Shown here: in pieces, positions 7,435 to 15,532 of the stretch
How the letters are laid out: each line of letters starts with the position of its first letter
Numbering within the stretch: the first letter of the stretch is position 1
NCBI GenBank assembly: GCA_946626265.1
Contig: CAMOUE010000011.1
Location: forward strand, 1 to 22,455
Length of the DNA: 22,455 bases
Source of the DNA: an uncultured Eggerthellaceae bacterium
Lineage (GTDB): Bacteria > Actinomycetota > Coriobacteriia > Coriobacteriales > Eggerthellaceae
Direction of reading: 5' to 3'
Position numbers and translations under genes: made by a program
The notes under the pieces: model-generated
What the model saw: the letters and a program-made list of their open reading frames with translations, nothing else
Told to the model about the DNA's origin: nothing
Databases searched by the model: none

Positions 7435-10071
7435 ATGCCAAAGAAGATAGCCGTGATCGACGGCAATTCGCTCATGCACCGCGCCTACCATGCCGTACCC
7501 CCCACCATGAACGCGCCCGATGGCACGCCGACGAACGCCGTGTTCGGCTTTCTGTCCATGTTGTTCAAGTTCATCGAGATAGCGCGACCCGATGGGATCG
7601 TATGTGCATTCGATGCGGGCAAGCCCAAGTTCCGCATAGAGGCCCTCGAGCAATACAAGGCGCAGCGTCCGCCGATGGACGACGAATTGCGCGTCCAGTT
7701 CCCCGTCATCGAGAGCCTGCTCGAGTCGATGAGCATCCCGGTCGTGAAGGTCCCGGGCTGGGAGGGCGACGACATCTTGGGGACGGTCGCCGCTCGTGAC
7801 GAGGCGAAGGGGTACGAGACGCTGCTCGTATCGGGCGACAAGGACGTCAACCAGCTCGTGACCGAGCTCACGCATGTGGTGACGACCAAGAAGGGCATCA
7901 CGGACGTCGTGATATACGACCCCGAGACCGTCAAGGAGAAGTATGGCATCACGCCTGCCCAGTTCCCCGATTACCTCGGATTCATGGGCGATACGTCCGA
8001 CAATATCCCGGGCGTGCCCGGGATCGGCCCCAAATCGGCCCAGAAGCTCCTCGACAGGTTCGGGTCGATGGAGGGCGTCTACGAGAACCTCGACCAGCTC
8101 AAGGGAAAGCAGCTCGAGAACGTCCGCGACAACAAGGACCTCGCGTTCCTGTCGCGAAAAATCGCCACCATCGTCACCGACCTGGATTTCGAGCTCGACG
8201 TCGATTCGGTCGCTTGGCCGGCTTTCGAGGTCGAAGCCGTTTCGGAGGCGTTCGGGGCCATACGCTTCAACGCGCATTTCGAAAAGCTCATGAAGCTCGT
8301 AGGGCAGGCGGGGGCGATGCCGGCCGGCGCCGCCCTCGAGATCCAGAAGCCGGTCGAGGGCGCCGACGGCCTCCCGCTCGTGGAGGCGGCGTTCTCCCGC
8401 GGCGAGCGCGTGAGCGTCGCCGTCGCGCGTTCGTTGCAGGAATCACTGTTCGGCACTGCCGTCTCGCTTGCAGTGGCGACGTCCGAGGGAGTGGCCGTGT
8501 TCGAAGGAGACGAGGCGCTCGGGCTGCTGGCGCGCATCGTGAAAGGCCATCCCTTCGCGGCGCTCGACGTCAAGGCCGCCCTTCACGAGGTGTATCCGAT
8601 CGACTCGGGCAAGGAAGCGCTCGTCGGGGATGCGGAAGTGCTTTCAGCTGACGCGTTCGACGCGGCGCTCGCCGCCTACGTGCTCAATTCCTCTGCGGGC
8701 AAGTATCCGCTCGCCGGTCTCGTGGAAACGTACCTCGGCGCGTCATTGCCGGAGGCGCGCGATGACGCCGACGCCGTTTCCCTCGAGGCTCAGGCGGTGC
8801 GCGCGCTTGTTGACGCGCTGGCGTCGAAGCTCGACGAGGACGGTACGGCAAGCGTGTACAACGAGATCGACCTGCCGCTCGTCGGCGTGCTCGCGGTCAT
8901 GGAGCGCAACGGCGCGCCCATAGACGTCGATGCGCTCGGGGAGCTCGGCTCGGCGACGCAGCTGGAGATCGACGATTTGAAGCAACGCATCTTCGGGCTT
9001 GCGGGCGAGGAGTTCAACGTCGATTCTCCCAAGCAACTCGGGCACATACTGTTCGAAGTGCTCGAGCTCCCGCATGGCAAGAAGACGCAGCGCGGCTACT
9101 CGACCGATGCGAAGGTCCTGAAGAAGCTCTCCGAAATCCACGAGCTGCCGGCGGTCGTGCTGCATTACCGCGAGTTCGCGAAGATCAAGTCCACCTACAT
9201 CGACGCGCTGCCCGCCATAGCGCGGCAGTTCTCGGACGGGCGGGTCCACACGTCGTTCAACGAGACCGTCACGTCGACGGGGCGGCTGTCGTCGTCCGAC
9301 CCGAACCTGCAGAACATACCCGTTCGGACCGATTTCGGCAGGAAGATCCGCGCATGCTTCGGAACGTTGCGCGATGGCGACGTGTTCCTGTCCGCCGATT
9401 ATTCCCAAATCGAGCTGCGCCTGCTCGCGCACCTGTCGGAAGACGAGCATCTGGTGGCCGCGTTCAACTCGGGCGTGGACTTCCATGCGGCCACGGCGTC
9501 CCGCGTGTTCGGCGTGCCCGTCGAGGACGTCACGCCCCAGATGCGCAGCCGGGCGAAGGCGGTGAATTTCGGCATCGTCTACGGCCAGCAGGCTTTTGGC
9601 TTGGCGCAGAGCTTGGAGATCCCGATGGCGGAGGCCAAGGAGATGATCGACCGCTACTTCGAGGCGTATCCCGGCGTGAGGGCGTACCTCGACCGCGCCG
9701 TCGAAGAGGCGAAGGAGAAGGGCTACGCCGAGACCATGTTCGGCCGTCGTCGCCACATTCCCGAGCTGAACGCGCGCAATGCCGTCCAGCGCGGTTTCGG
9801 GGAGCGCACGGCCATGAACCATCCCATGCAGGGGTCGGCTGCCGACATCATAAAGATCGCCATGAACGAGGTGGCCCGCCGGCTCGAGGCGGATGGCTAC
9901 GAAGCCAGGCTGCTGATCCAGGTGCACGACGAGCTGGACTTCTCCGTGCCTGAAAGCGAGCTCGACCGCCTGAGCGCCATGGTGAAGGAGGTCATGGAAG
10001 GCGCCGCGCCGCTCAAGGTCCCGCTTATCGCCGACATCAGCTGGGGCCCGTCATGGGCCGAGGCCCATTAA
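7435..10071 (+). CDS. polA: DNA polymerase I
   Basis: An 878-residue family A polymerase for Okazaki-fragment processing and repair. The 5' nuclease domain covers about 1-290 (IDGNSLMHRAYHA, GWEGDD, GDTSDNIPGVPGIGPKSA). The middle domain keeps the fold motif AAYVLNSSAGKYPL but lacks the DxE and other acidic residues of the 3'-5' exonuclease, so proofreading is probably absent, as in several Gram-positive homologues. The polymerase domain has TGRLSSSDPNLQNIPVR, motif A with Asp655 (DYSQIELR), motif B with Arg704, Lys708, Phe712 and Tyr716, and motif C His831-Asp832-Glu833. Phe712 is at the position that disfavours dideoxynucleotides in E. coli Pol I. ATG 7435 has GAAAGG nine bases upstream. 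It begins 35 bases after glnR. Stop TAA. Confidence 0.97.
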   Translation: MPKKIAVIDGNSLMHRAYHAVPPTMNAPDGTPTNAVFGFLSMLFKFIEIARPDGIVCAFDAGKPKFRIEALEQYKAQRPPMDDELRVQFPVIESLLESMSIPVVKVPGWEGDDILGTVAARDEAKGYETLLVSGDKDVNQLVTELTHVVTTKKGITDVVIYDPETVKEKYGITPAQFPDYLGFMGDTSDNIPGVPGIGPKSAQKLLDRFGSMEGVYENLDQLKGKQLENVRDNKDLAFLSRKIATIVTDLDFELDVDSVAWPAFEVEAVSEAFGAIRFNAHFEKLMKLVGQAGAMPAGAALEIQKPVEGADGLPLVEAAFSRGERVSVAVARSLQESLFGTAVSLAVATSEGVAVFEGDEALGLLARIVKGHPFAALDVKAALHEVYPIDSGKEALVGDAEVLSADAFDAALAAYVLNSSAGKYPLAGLVETYLGASLPEARDDADAVSLEAQAVRALVDALASKLDEDGTASVYNEIDLPLVGVLAVMERNGAPIDVDALGELGSATQLEIDDLKQRIFGLAGEEFNVDSPKQLGHILFEVLELPHGKKTQRGYSTDAKVLKKLSEIHELPAVVLHYREFAKIKSTYIDALPAIARQFSDGRVHTSFNETVTSTGRLSSSDPNLQNIPVRTDFGRKIRACFGTLRDGDVFLSADYSQIELRLLAHLSEDEHLVAAFNSGVDFHAATASRVFGVPVEDVTPQMRSRAKAVNFGIVYGQQAFGLAQSLEIPMAEAKEMIDRYFEAYPGVRAYLDRAVEEAKEKGYAETMFGRRRHIPELNARNAVQRGFGERTAMNHPMQGSAADIIKIAMNEVARRLEADGYEARLLIQVHDELDFSVPESELDRLSAMVKEVMEGAAPLKVPLIADISWGPSWAEAH

Positions 10072-10115
10072 TCGCGCCGCCCCGGTTGGGGTCACGGAAC
10101 ATCCACATTTGGCAG

Positions 10116-10144
10116 TTGACTTGCGCTTCTGCGCCCGATAATAT
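10116..10144 (+). promoter_or_regulatory. Promoter of rplU-rpmA
   Basis: TTGACT (10116-10121) and TAATAT (10139-10144) are separated by 17 bases in the gap after polA. An overlapping GATAAT at 10137 is an alternative -10. It is the best-matching -35/-10 pair in the window, as expected for a ribosomal protein operon. Transcription should start near 10151. Confidence 0.75.
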
Positions 10145-10150
10145 ACATCC

Positions 10151-10241
10151 TTGCGTTAAAAACGCAAAGTGCACAGATGGCACGTCCGCACCCTTACGTG
10201 TCGTCGTGCGGGAAATACTCAACGAACCAAGGAGTAAGTTC
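10151..10241 (+). promoter_or_regulatory. Structured 5' leader of rplU (candidate L21 autoregulatory leader)
   Basis: The predicted leader of about 90 bases holds two hairpins. TTGCGTT/AACGCAA (10151-10157, 10161-10167) closes a three-base loop right at the predicted transcript start. CCGCAC/GTGCGG (10186-10191, 10206-10211) encloses an inner ACG/CGT pair. The Shine-Dalgarno AAGGAG (10229-10234) follows. Ribosomal-protein leaders of this kind often bind their own product; that role is inferred here. Confidence 0.4.
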
Positions 10242-10565
10242 ATGTACGCAATTGTAAAAACGGGTGGCAAGCAGTACAAGGTCGCAGCGGGCGATGTGAT
10301 CAGCATCGAGAAGCTCGACGCCGAGATCGGCGCCGAGGTCGAATTGCCCGTCATCTGCGTCGTTGACGGTTCTGCCATCGAGGCCAACCCCGAGAAAGCC
10401 TCCGAAACCAAGGTTACGGCCGAGATTCTCGACCAGTACAAGGGCAAGAAGCAGCTCGTCTTCAAGTTCAAGAAGCGCAAGGGCTACAAGAAGCTCAAGG
10501 GCCATCGTCAGCAGCTCACCAAGGTGCGCATCACGGCTGTCGGCTCCGAGAAGTACGAGAAGTAA
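10242..10565 (+). CDS. rplU: 50S ribosomal protein L21
   Basis: A 107-residue L21 that binds 23S rRNA in the large subunit. The N-terminus MYAIVKTGGKQYKV, the central KVTAEILDQYKGKKQLVFKFKKRKGYKK and the GHRQQLTKVRI segment are standard for the family, and the length is normal. ATG 10242 has AAGGAG seven bases upstream. It is followed by rpmA after 51 bases, with no prp-like protease gene between them, unlike Firmicutes. Stop TAA. Confidence 0.98.
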   Translation: MYAIVKTGGKQYKVAAGDVISIEKLDAEIGAEVELPVICVVDGSAIEANPEKASETKVTAEILDQYKGKKQLVFKFKKRKGYKKLKGHRQQLTKVRITAVGSEKYEK

Positions 10566-10616
10566 AGCCGCATTGCTGGCTACCGAGGAATAGGTAATAG
10601 AAAGGGGAGATAAACC

Positions 10617-10886
10617 ATGGCGCATAAAAAAGGTCTTGGCTCATCCCGTAACGGCCGCGATTCCCACGCGCAGCGACTTGGCGTGAAGAAGTTCGCAGGC
10701 GAGTACGTGAAGGCTGGCAACATCATCGTTCGCCAGCGTGGCACGAAGTTCCATCCCGGCGAGAACGTCGGTCGCGGCAAGGACGACACCCTGTTCGCGA
10801 AGTGCGATGGCCATCTGGTGTTCACGCGCGGCGAGAAGCGTCGCATCCACGTGCGTCCGCTCGAGGCTGAAGAAGCTCAGGCGTAG
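10617..10886 (+). CDS. rpmA: 50S ribosomal protein L27
   Basis: An 89-residue L27, whose N-terminal tail reaches the peptidyl-transferase centre. It starts directly MAHKKGLGSSRNGRDS, without the cleavable N-terminal extension of Firmicutes L27, which agrees with the missing prp gene. GTKFHPGENVGRGKDDTLFA is typical. A purine-rich Shine-Dalgarno (AAAGGGGAG) precedes ATG 10617. Stop TAG, followed 28 bases later by an intrinsic terminator. Confidence 0.98.
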   Translation: MAHKKGLGSSRNGRDSHAQRLGVKKFAGEYVKAGNIIVRQRGTKFHPGENVGRGKDDTLFAKCDGHLVFTRGEKRRIHVRPLEAEEAQA

Positions 10887-10913
10887 AACGGCTATCGATA
10901 ATCCGTTACTTGG

Positions 10914-10948
10914 CGTGCCCTCCAGTCTCTGGAGGGCACGTTTCATTT
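10914..10948 (+). terminator. Intrinsic terminator after rpmA
   Basis: Perfect 12-bp arms at 10914-10925 and 10929-10940 around the loop TCT, followed by TTTCATTT. This is the clearest terminator in the window. It ends 14 bases before the obgE start codon. Confidence 0.88.
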
Positions 10949-10953
10949 AGAAT
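10948..10953 (+). promoter_or_regulatory. Candidate -10 element for obgE overlapping the terminator tail
   Basis: TAGAAT lies nine bases before the obgE ATG at 10963. Transcription would start around 10960-10963, giving a leaderless or nearly leaderless mRNA. No -35 is recognisable because that region is the terminator hairpin, and no TG extension is present, so support is limited to the -10 and the lack of a Shine-Dalgarno. Confidence 0.35.
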
Positions 10954-10962
10954 TGAGCCACT

Positions 10963-12357
10963 ATGTTTGTAGACAAAGTCAATATTTTCGTGAAGGGCGG
11001 CGACGGCGGCGCCGGCTGCATGTCGTTCCGCCGCGAGGCCCATGTTCCCAAAGGCGGACCCGACGGCGGCGACGGCGGACATGGCGGAGACGTCATCGTC
11101 CAGGCGGATGCCAGCCTGTCATCGCTGATAGATTACCGTTTCAAGCATCATTTCAAGGCGCAGCGCGGCACGCACGGCAAGGGGAGCCGCATGCACGGCG
11201 CCCGCGGCGAGGACCTGATCCTGAAGGTGCCCGTCGGCACGGTCGTGCGCGAGTACGACGAAGAGACGAAGGAGACGGGCGAGATGATCGCCGACTTGGT
11301 GCGCGATGGGCAGAAGGTCATCGTCATGCCCGGCGGCGCGGGCGGTCGCGGCAACACGCACTTCGTCACGTCGACGCGCCGTGCGCCGGCGTTCGCCGAG
11401 CTCGGCGAGCCTGCGCAAGAGGGTTGGATCCAGCTCGAGATGAAGCTGATGGCGGATGCGGCGCTCGTCGGCATGCCGTCTGCGGGCAAGTCCTCGCTCA
11501 TCTCGAAGATTTCCGCCGCACGGCCGAAGATCGGCAACTACCCGTTCACCACGCTCCAGCCGAACCTCGGCGTTGCGGTCTCGGGCGACTACAGCTTCGT
11601 GGCCGCAGACGTTCCGGGCCTCATCGAGGGCGCGCACGAGGGCAGGGGGCTTGGGCACGAGTTCCTGCGGCACATCGAGCGCACGGCGCTCATCGTGCAC
11701 GTGGTCGACCTGACCGGCGACTGGGAGGGCCGCGACCCGCTCGAGGACTACGAGGTCATCAACCGCGAGCTCGCGCTCTACGCCGACGAGCTTGCGAGCC
11801 GTCCGCGCATCGTCGTCGCGAACAAGATCGACGTGCCGGGCACCGAAGAGGTGTGCGAGAAGCTCGCCGCGCGCGTCAAGGCCGACTCGATCGAGGCTGC
11901 GGGGGGAGACGAGTACGCCGACAGCCCCTTCGACCCGAAGCTCTATCGCATCAGCGCCCTGACCGGCGAAGGCGTCGAGGGCCTCAAGGCCGCCATAGCC
12001 ATCAAGGTTCACGACCTGCGCGAAGCGGCGCGCCGCGAGCTCGCCGCCCAGGAGGAGTTCGACTACGTTTGGGAGCATCGCCGCCAGGCGCGCGACGCGA
12101 AGTTCGACGTCGTCCGCCTCTCGCGCCACGTGTTCCGCGTCGTCGGGCCGCGCGTCGAGCGCATGGTCGTGCAGACCGACTTCGACAACGAGGAAGCGGT
12201 CGCGTTCCTGCAACATCGCCTGAAGCGCATCGGCGTCGACAAGGCGCTCGACGAGGCGGGCGCGTGCGACGGGGACGAGATCCAGATTGTCGGATACGCG
12301 TTCGACTACGAGTCGACGCGTCTTGCCGAGGACATGTTCGAGGAATTGGAAGATTAG
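10963..12357 (+). CDS. obgE: Obg-family GTPase, large-subunit assembly factor
   Basis: A 464-residue Obg/CgtA GTPase acting in 50S maturation and stress control. The glycine-rich Obg domain fills about 1-158 (KGGDGGAGCMSFRRE, GGPDGGDGGHGGDV). The G domain has the P-loop GMPSAGKSSL from Gly170, switch I TTLQPNLG, switch II DVPGLIEGAHEGRGLGHEF and NKIDV. The C-terminal OCT domain (about 370-455) is present. ATG 10963 fits the conserved N-terminus, but no good Shine-Dalgarno precedes it and a terminator ends 14 bases upstream. proB begins four bases after its TAG stop, so obgE heads a downstream operon. Confidence 0.97.
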   Translation: MFVDKVNIFVKGGDGGAGCMSFRREAHVPKGGPDGGDGGHGGDVIVQADASLSSLIDYRFKHHFKAQRGTHGKGSRMHGARGEDLILKVPVGTVVREYDEETKETGEMIADLVRDGQKVIVMPGGAGGRGNTHFVTSTRRAPAFAELGEPAQEGWIQLEMKLMADAALVGMPSAGKSSLISKISAARPKIGNYPFTTLQPNLGVAVSGDYSFVAADVPGLIEGAHEGRGLGHEFLRHIERTALIVHVVDLTGDWEGRDPLEDYEVINRELALYADELASRPRIVVANKIDVPGTEEVCEKLAARVKADSIEAAGGDEYADSPFDPKLYRISALTGEGVEGLKAAIAIKVHDLREAARRELAAQEEFDYVWEHRRQARDAKFDVVRLSRHVFRVVGPRVERMVVQTDFDNEEAVAFLQHRLKRIGVDKALDEAGACDGDEIQIVGYAFDYESTRLAEDMFEELED

Positions 12358-12361
12358 CGAA

Positions 12362-13474
12362 ATGAAACGCTTGGTTGTGAAAATCGGTTCTTCCACGCTG
12401 ACGACCGCCGAGGGCAGGGTGGACCATGCTTATCTCGAAACCCTGGCCGACCAGGTCGAGCGCGTGCGGGAAGCGGGGTGGCAAGTTGTCATCGTGTCGT
12501 CGGGCGCTATCGCCTGCGGGCTCGAATGCCTCGGCATGGAGAAGCGTCCGGACGATACGCCGAGCTTGCAGGCGGCGGCGTCGGTCGGCCAAGGCCTGTT
12601 CACGTCGGCCTACGCCGATGCGTTCGGCGCGCACGGCATGGTAACTTCGCTCGTGCTGCTCACGCGACGCGACACGGCGGACCGCCAGGCGTACCTCCAT
12701 GCGCGCGACACGCTCAACCGACTGCTCGAGCTCGGCGTCGTCCCGATCGTGAACGAGAACGACACGGTCTCGGTCGAGCAGATCAGGTTCGGCGACAACG
12801 ACACGCTCGCAGCGCTCGTCGCCTGCTTGATCAACGCCGACCTGACGATGATCTTGTCCGACGTCGACGGTCTGTACGATGGAAATCCCGCGCGTGACGC
12901 GACGGCGAAGCTCATCAGGAAGGTCGAGGTCATCGACCAGTCGATCGTCAACGTCGCAGGCGATGCCGGGTCTAAGATGGGTTCGGGCGGCATGGTCACG
13001 AAGGTCAAGGCCGCGCGCGTGCTCGCTGCGGCGGGCATCCCGCTCGTCGTGTGCTCGGGGCGACGCGAGGACGCCATCGTGGATGCGGCCGAAGGACGCG
13101 AGGTCGGAACGCTGTTCTCCGTCTCGCACCAGGCGCACGAGATCACGCCGCGCAAGCTGTGGATTGCCCTGGGCGACGCGTCGCGCGGGGCGCTCGTCGT
13201 CGACGCGGGTGCCAAGCGCGCGCTCGAGCGGCGCGGCAGCTCGCTGCTCGTCGTCGGCGTGGCGGGCGTCGAGGGCGATTTCAGCGAGAACGACATCGTC
13301 GACATCAAGGACGAGTCCGGCTACCTGTTCGCGCGCGGGCGCGTGTCTGCCGGCCGCGACGAGGTCGAGCTGGCAATGGGCAGGACGCACGAAGAGCTGC
13401 TGCGCAACCGCCTCCTCGCCGAGATGGCCGACAAGCCCCTCGTCCACCGCGACGATCTGATAGTGTTCGAATAA
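12362..13474 (+). CDS. proB: Glutamate 5-kinase with C-terminal PUA domain
   Basis: A 370-residue enzyme that phosphorylates glutamate in the first step of proline synthesis. The kinase domain shows VVKIGSSTL, VIVSSGAIACGL, PIVNENDTVS, FGDNDTLAALVA, SDVDGLYDGNP and GSGGMVTKVKAA. A PUA domain occupies roughly 275-350. ATG 12362 starts four bases after obgE, with GGAAG inside the obgE end as likely ribosome site; a longer in-frame start at 12287 overlaps obgE and is rejected. The usual partner proA is not in this window. Stop TAA. Confidence 0.96.
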   Translation: MKRLVVKIGSSTLTTAEGRVDHAYLETLADQVERVREAGWQVVIVSSGAIACGLECLGMEKRPDDTPSLQAAASVGQGLFTSAYADAFGAHGMVTSLVLLTRRDTADRQAYLHARDTLNRLLELGVVPIVNENDTVSVEQIRFGDNDTLAALVACLINADLTMILSDVDGLYDGNPARDATAKLIRKVEVIDQSIVNVAGDAGSKMGSGGMVTKVKAARVLAAAGIPLVVCSGRREDAIVDAAEGREVGTLFSVSHQAHEITPRKLWIALGDASRGALVVDAGAKRALERRGSSLLVVGVAGVEGDFSENDIVDIKDESGYLFARGRVSAGRDEVELAMGRTHEELLRNRLLAEMADKPLVHRDDLIVFE

Positions 13475-13509
13475 CGTGTCGTGCGAGATGATGGGCTGGT
13501 GCGTTCCTG

Positions 13510-14820
13510 ATGTCATGTGTTGTTAGCGAGCGGTTCGATACGATCGGAAGCGACGGGACACCCGTGCGTCTCGGCATAATGGGCGGCACGTTCGACCCGA
13601 TCCACGTCGGCCACCTTGCCGTCGCCGAGGAAATGCGCGCGAAGCTCGGGCTCGACGCGGTGCTGTTCGTGCCCGCCGGAGCCCCGGTGTTCAAGAAGGG
13701 GCAGGACGTCACCGATTCGCGCGTGCGCGTCGACATGTGCAGGCTCGCCGTCAAGGGCAATCCGCATTTCGACGTGAGCACGATCGAGGTCGACCGCGAA
13801 GGCGACACGTTCACCGCAGACACGCTGCGCGAACTGCGCGCGTTTTTCCCGCCCAACGTCGAGCTGTACTTCATCGTCGGCTCCGACTCGGCGATCACCA
13901 TCGGTAAATGGCGCAACGTCGCGGAAATCGCACAGCTCGCGCATCTCGCGGTGGCAGCCGGCCGCCCGGGGAGCGCAAGCAAGGAGGAGCTGGAGGTCGC
14001 CATCGCCAAAGCGGCTCCGTTCGACGCGCACGTGGTCAACGTCAGCTCGCTCGAGATCTCGTCGACCGCGTTGCGCAAGCGGCTGCGTGCCGGCGACCCG
14101 TGCCGGTACGTCATACCGGACGCCGTGCGCACCTTCATCCGCGAGCGCAAGCTTTACCAGGCTAAAGACAGTCGTCCTGTCGCCGGCGACGGCAGGACGG
14201 ACGAACGCGGGGACGCCCTGTCGAAAGCCTTCTTCAAGGCGCGCAAAAAAGAGCTCGAGAAGCGCGTGAGCGAGAAGCGCTTCAAGCATATCCTCGGTGT
14301 GTCCGAGGCATGCGGGCAGCTCGCGGAAACGTACGGGGTCGATGTGCGCAAGGCGCGCCTGGCGGGACTCTTGCACGATTGGGACAAGGGGATGAGCGAC
14401 GACGAAGCGCGACGGCGGGTCGCCGAGCTCGGGATGGTCGACCGGATCGATCCCTACATCGTCGAGAACATGCCAACGGTCCTGCACGGAATCACGGCGG
14501 CATGTGCGCTCGGACGCGAGTTCCCCTCGATTCCCGCTGACGTGCTCCAGGCCGTCGAGCGTCATACGACGGCGGCGGAGGACATGACGCCGCTCGACAT
14601 GGTCGTCTACATCGCCGACGCCATCGAGCCGAATCGAAAATTCGGCCGCATAGACGAGCTCCGCTCGTGCGTCGGGGCGGTCAGCTTGGAGGAGCTGTAC
14701 TTCAAAACCTATGAATATTGGGTCTTTCTGCTGTTCGAGCGCAGAAAGCCCCTCCATCCTGATACGATACGAATCTGGAATGCGTTCACCGCCCGGCAGG
14801 CGGCGCGCAAAGGAAAATAG
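13510..14820 (+). CDS. nadD: NadD-YqeK fusion: nicotinate-nucleotide adenylyltransferase plus HD phosphohydrolase
   Basis: A 436-residue single frame joining two enzymes that are usually separate. Residues about 19-216 are NadD, which adenylylates nicotinate mononucleotide in NAD synthesis: GGTFDPIHVGHL at 25-36, FIVGSDS and the ISSTALRKRL motif at 183-192. After a charged linker (about 217-250) comes a YqeK-type HD domain with His260, His289-Asp290, His326, His352 and Asp370; YqeK proteins are diadenosine tetraphosphatases. The join shows no stop or frameshift. ATG 13510 has only a weak ribosome site; a GTG at 13564 would give the family-typical start VRLGIMGG, so the first 18 residues are uncertain. 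It sits between proB and rsfS, where nadD and yqeK commonly occur. Stop TAG. Confidence 0.93.
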   Translation: MSCVVSERFDTIGSDGTPVRLGIMGGTFDPIHVGHLAVAEEMRAKLGLDAVLFVPAGAPVFKKGQDVTDSRVRVDMCRLAVKGNPHFDVSTIEVDREGDTFTADTLRELRAFFPPNVELYFIVGSDSAITIGKWRNVAEIAQLAHLAVAAGRPGSASKEELEVAIAKAAPFDAHVVNVSSLEISSTALRKRLRAGDPCRYVIPDAVRTFIRERKLYQAKDSRPVAGDGRTDERGDALSKAFFKARKKELEKRVSEKRFKHILGVSEACGQLAETYGVDVRKARLAGLLHDWDKGMSDDEARRRVAELGMVDRIDPYIVENMPTVLHGITAACALGREFPSIPADVLQAVERHTTAAEDMTPLDMVVYIADAIEPNRKFGRIDELRSCVGAVSLEELYFKTYEYWVFLLFERRKPLHPDTIRIWNAFTARQAARKGK

Positions 14821-14884
14821 CACGACGGACGACGGGTCCGCATGGGCATAGCGCAGCACGAGCTGCAGGGAAGGACATACGCAC

Positions 14885-15379
14885 ATGGCAGAGGAAACGA
14901 ATCGAAACGCAGCATCCCTCACGTCGAGGGACCATGCCATCATCGCAGCGCGCGCGGCAGACGAGAAGAAGGCGACCGACATCGTCGTCCAGAACGTCGG
15001 CGAGCTCATCGGCGTCACCGACTACTTCGTCATCGTCACGGCGTCGAACAGCCGTCAGGTAAGCGCCATCGTCGACGCGGTCGAGGAGGCGGAGCGCCTG
15101 CAAGCGGGCATCAAGCCGCTCCATCGCGAGGAGACGCGCGACGGCTCGTGGGAGCTGCTCGACTACGGCAACATCGTCATTCACGTGTTCCAGCCCGAAA
15201 CGCGCGAGTTCTATCGCCTCGAGGCGCTGTGGAACGATGCGCCCGTCATGGACCTCGCCGCCGAGGCGGGCATCACGGACGCCGTCTACTCGGACCGCAT
15301 CGCCAATCTGCTCGGCGAGCGCGCTTCGGTGCTCGAGGAGAACCGTAAATCCGACGAGGACGACGGAAGCGACGAATAG
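14885..15379 (+). CDS. rsfS: Ribosomal silencing factor RsfS (Iojap/YbeB family)
   Basis: A 164-residue RsfS, which binds L14 and blocks subunit joining when nutrients are scarce. Family features are DIVVQNVGELIGVTDYFVI, the ASNSRQV segment, DYGNIVIHVF and REFYRLEALWNDA. The C-terminus extends with an acidic tail. ATG 14885 has GGGAAGGA nine bases upstream. It ends the obgE-proB-nadD/yqeK-rsfS unit, with a terminator 43 bases after its TAG stop. Confidence 0.95.
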   Translation: MAEETNRNAASLTSRDHAIIAARAADEKKATDIVVQNVGELIGVTDYFVIVTASNSRQVSAIVDAVEEAERLQAGIKPLHREETRDGSWELLDYGNIVIHVFQPETREFYRLEALWNDAPVMDLAAEAGITDAVYSDRIANLLGERASVLEENRKSDEDDGSDE

Positions 15380-15422
15380 GCGGAAGAATTAACCTTCTGT
15401 GAAGAAAAACTGACTCGAACAG

Positions 15423-15456
15423 GCACGCCGGCTGTCTTTTTCGACGGCCGGCGTGC
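15423..15456 (+). terminator. Hairpin terminator after rsfS
   Basis: Arms 15423-15436 and 15443-15456 pair over 14 bp (one U-G wobble) around the loop TTTTTC. The tail is TTGCATGTTTGG, only moderately T-rich. Its position just after rsfS and before a new promoter supports termination. Confidence 0.75.
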
Positions 15457-15485
15457 TTGCATGTTTGGCATCGAATGCCTAGAAT
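15457..15485 (+). promoter_or_regulatory. Promoter of the BTAD regulator with an internal operator-like dyad
   Basis: TTGCAT (15457-15462) and TAGAAT (15480-15485) are 17 bases apart, starting immediately after the rsfS terminator. The spacer carries the perfect dyad GGCAT-CGA-ATGCC (15467-15479), which abuts the -10. A protein bound there would block or alter the promoter, so autoregulation by the downstream gene is plausible. Confidence 0.5.
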
Positions 15486-15532
15486 GGGGCAACCGACCGG
15501 AGCCTGAGCGAATTCGCTGGAAGGTTGTTGTT

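Noticed and set aside
10072..10092. CCCC-GGTT-GGGG as a polA terminator
   Set aside because: Only a 4-bp stem with no T-run; too weak to call.
12287..12361. Longer in-frame start for proB
   Set aside because: It overlaps the end of obgE by about 70 bases and adds non-homologous residues; MKRLVVKIG at 12362 is the family start.
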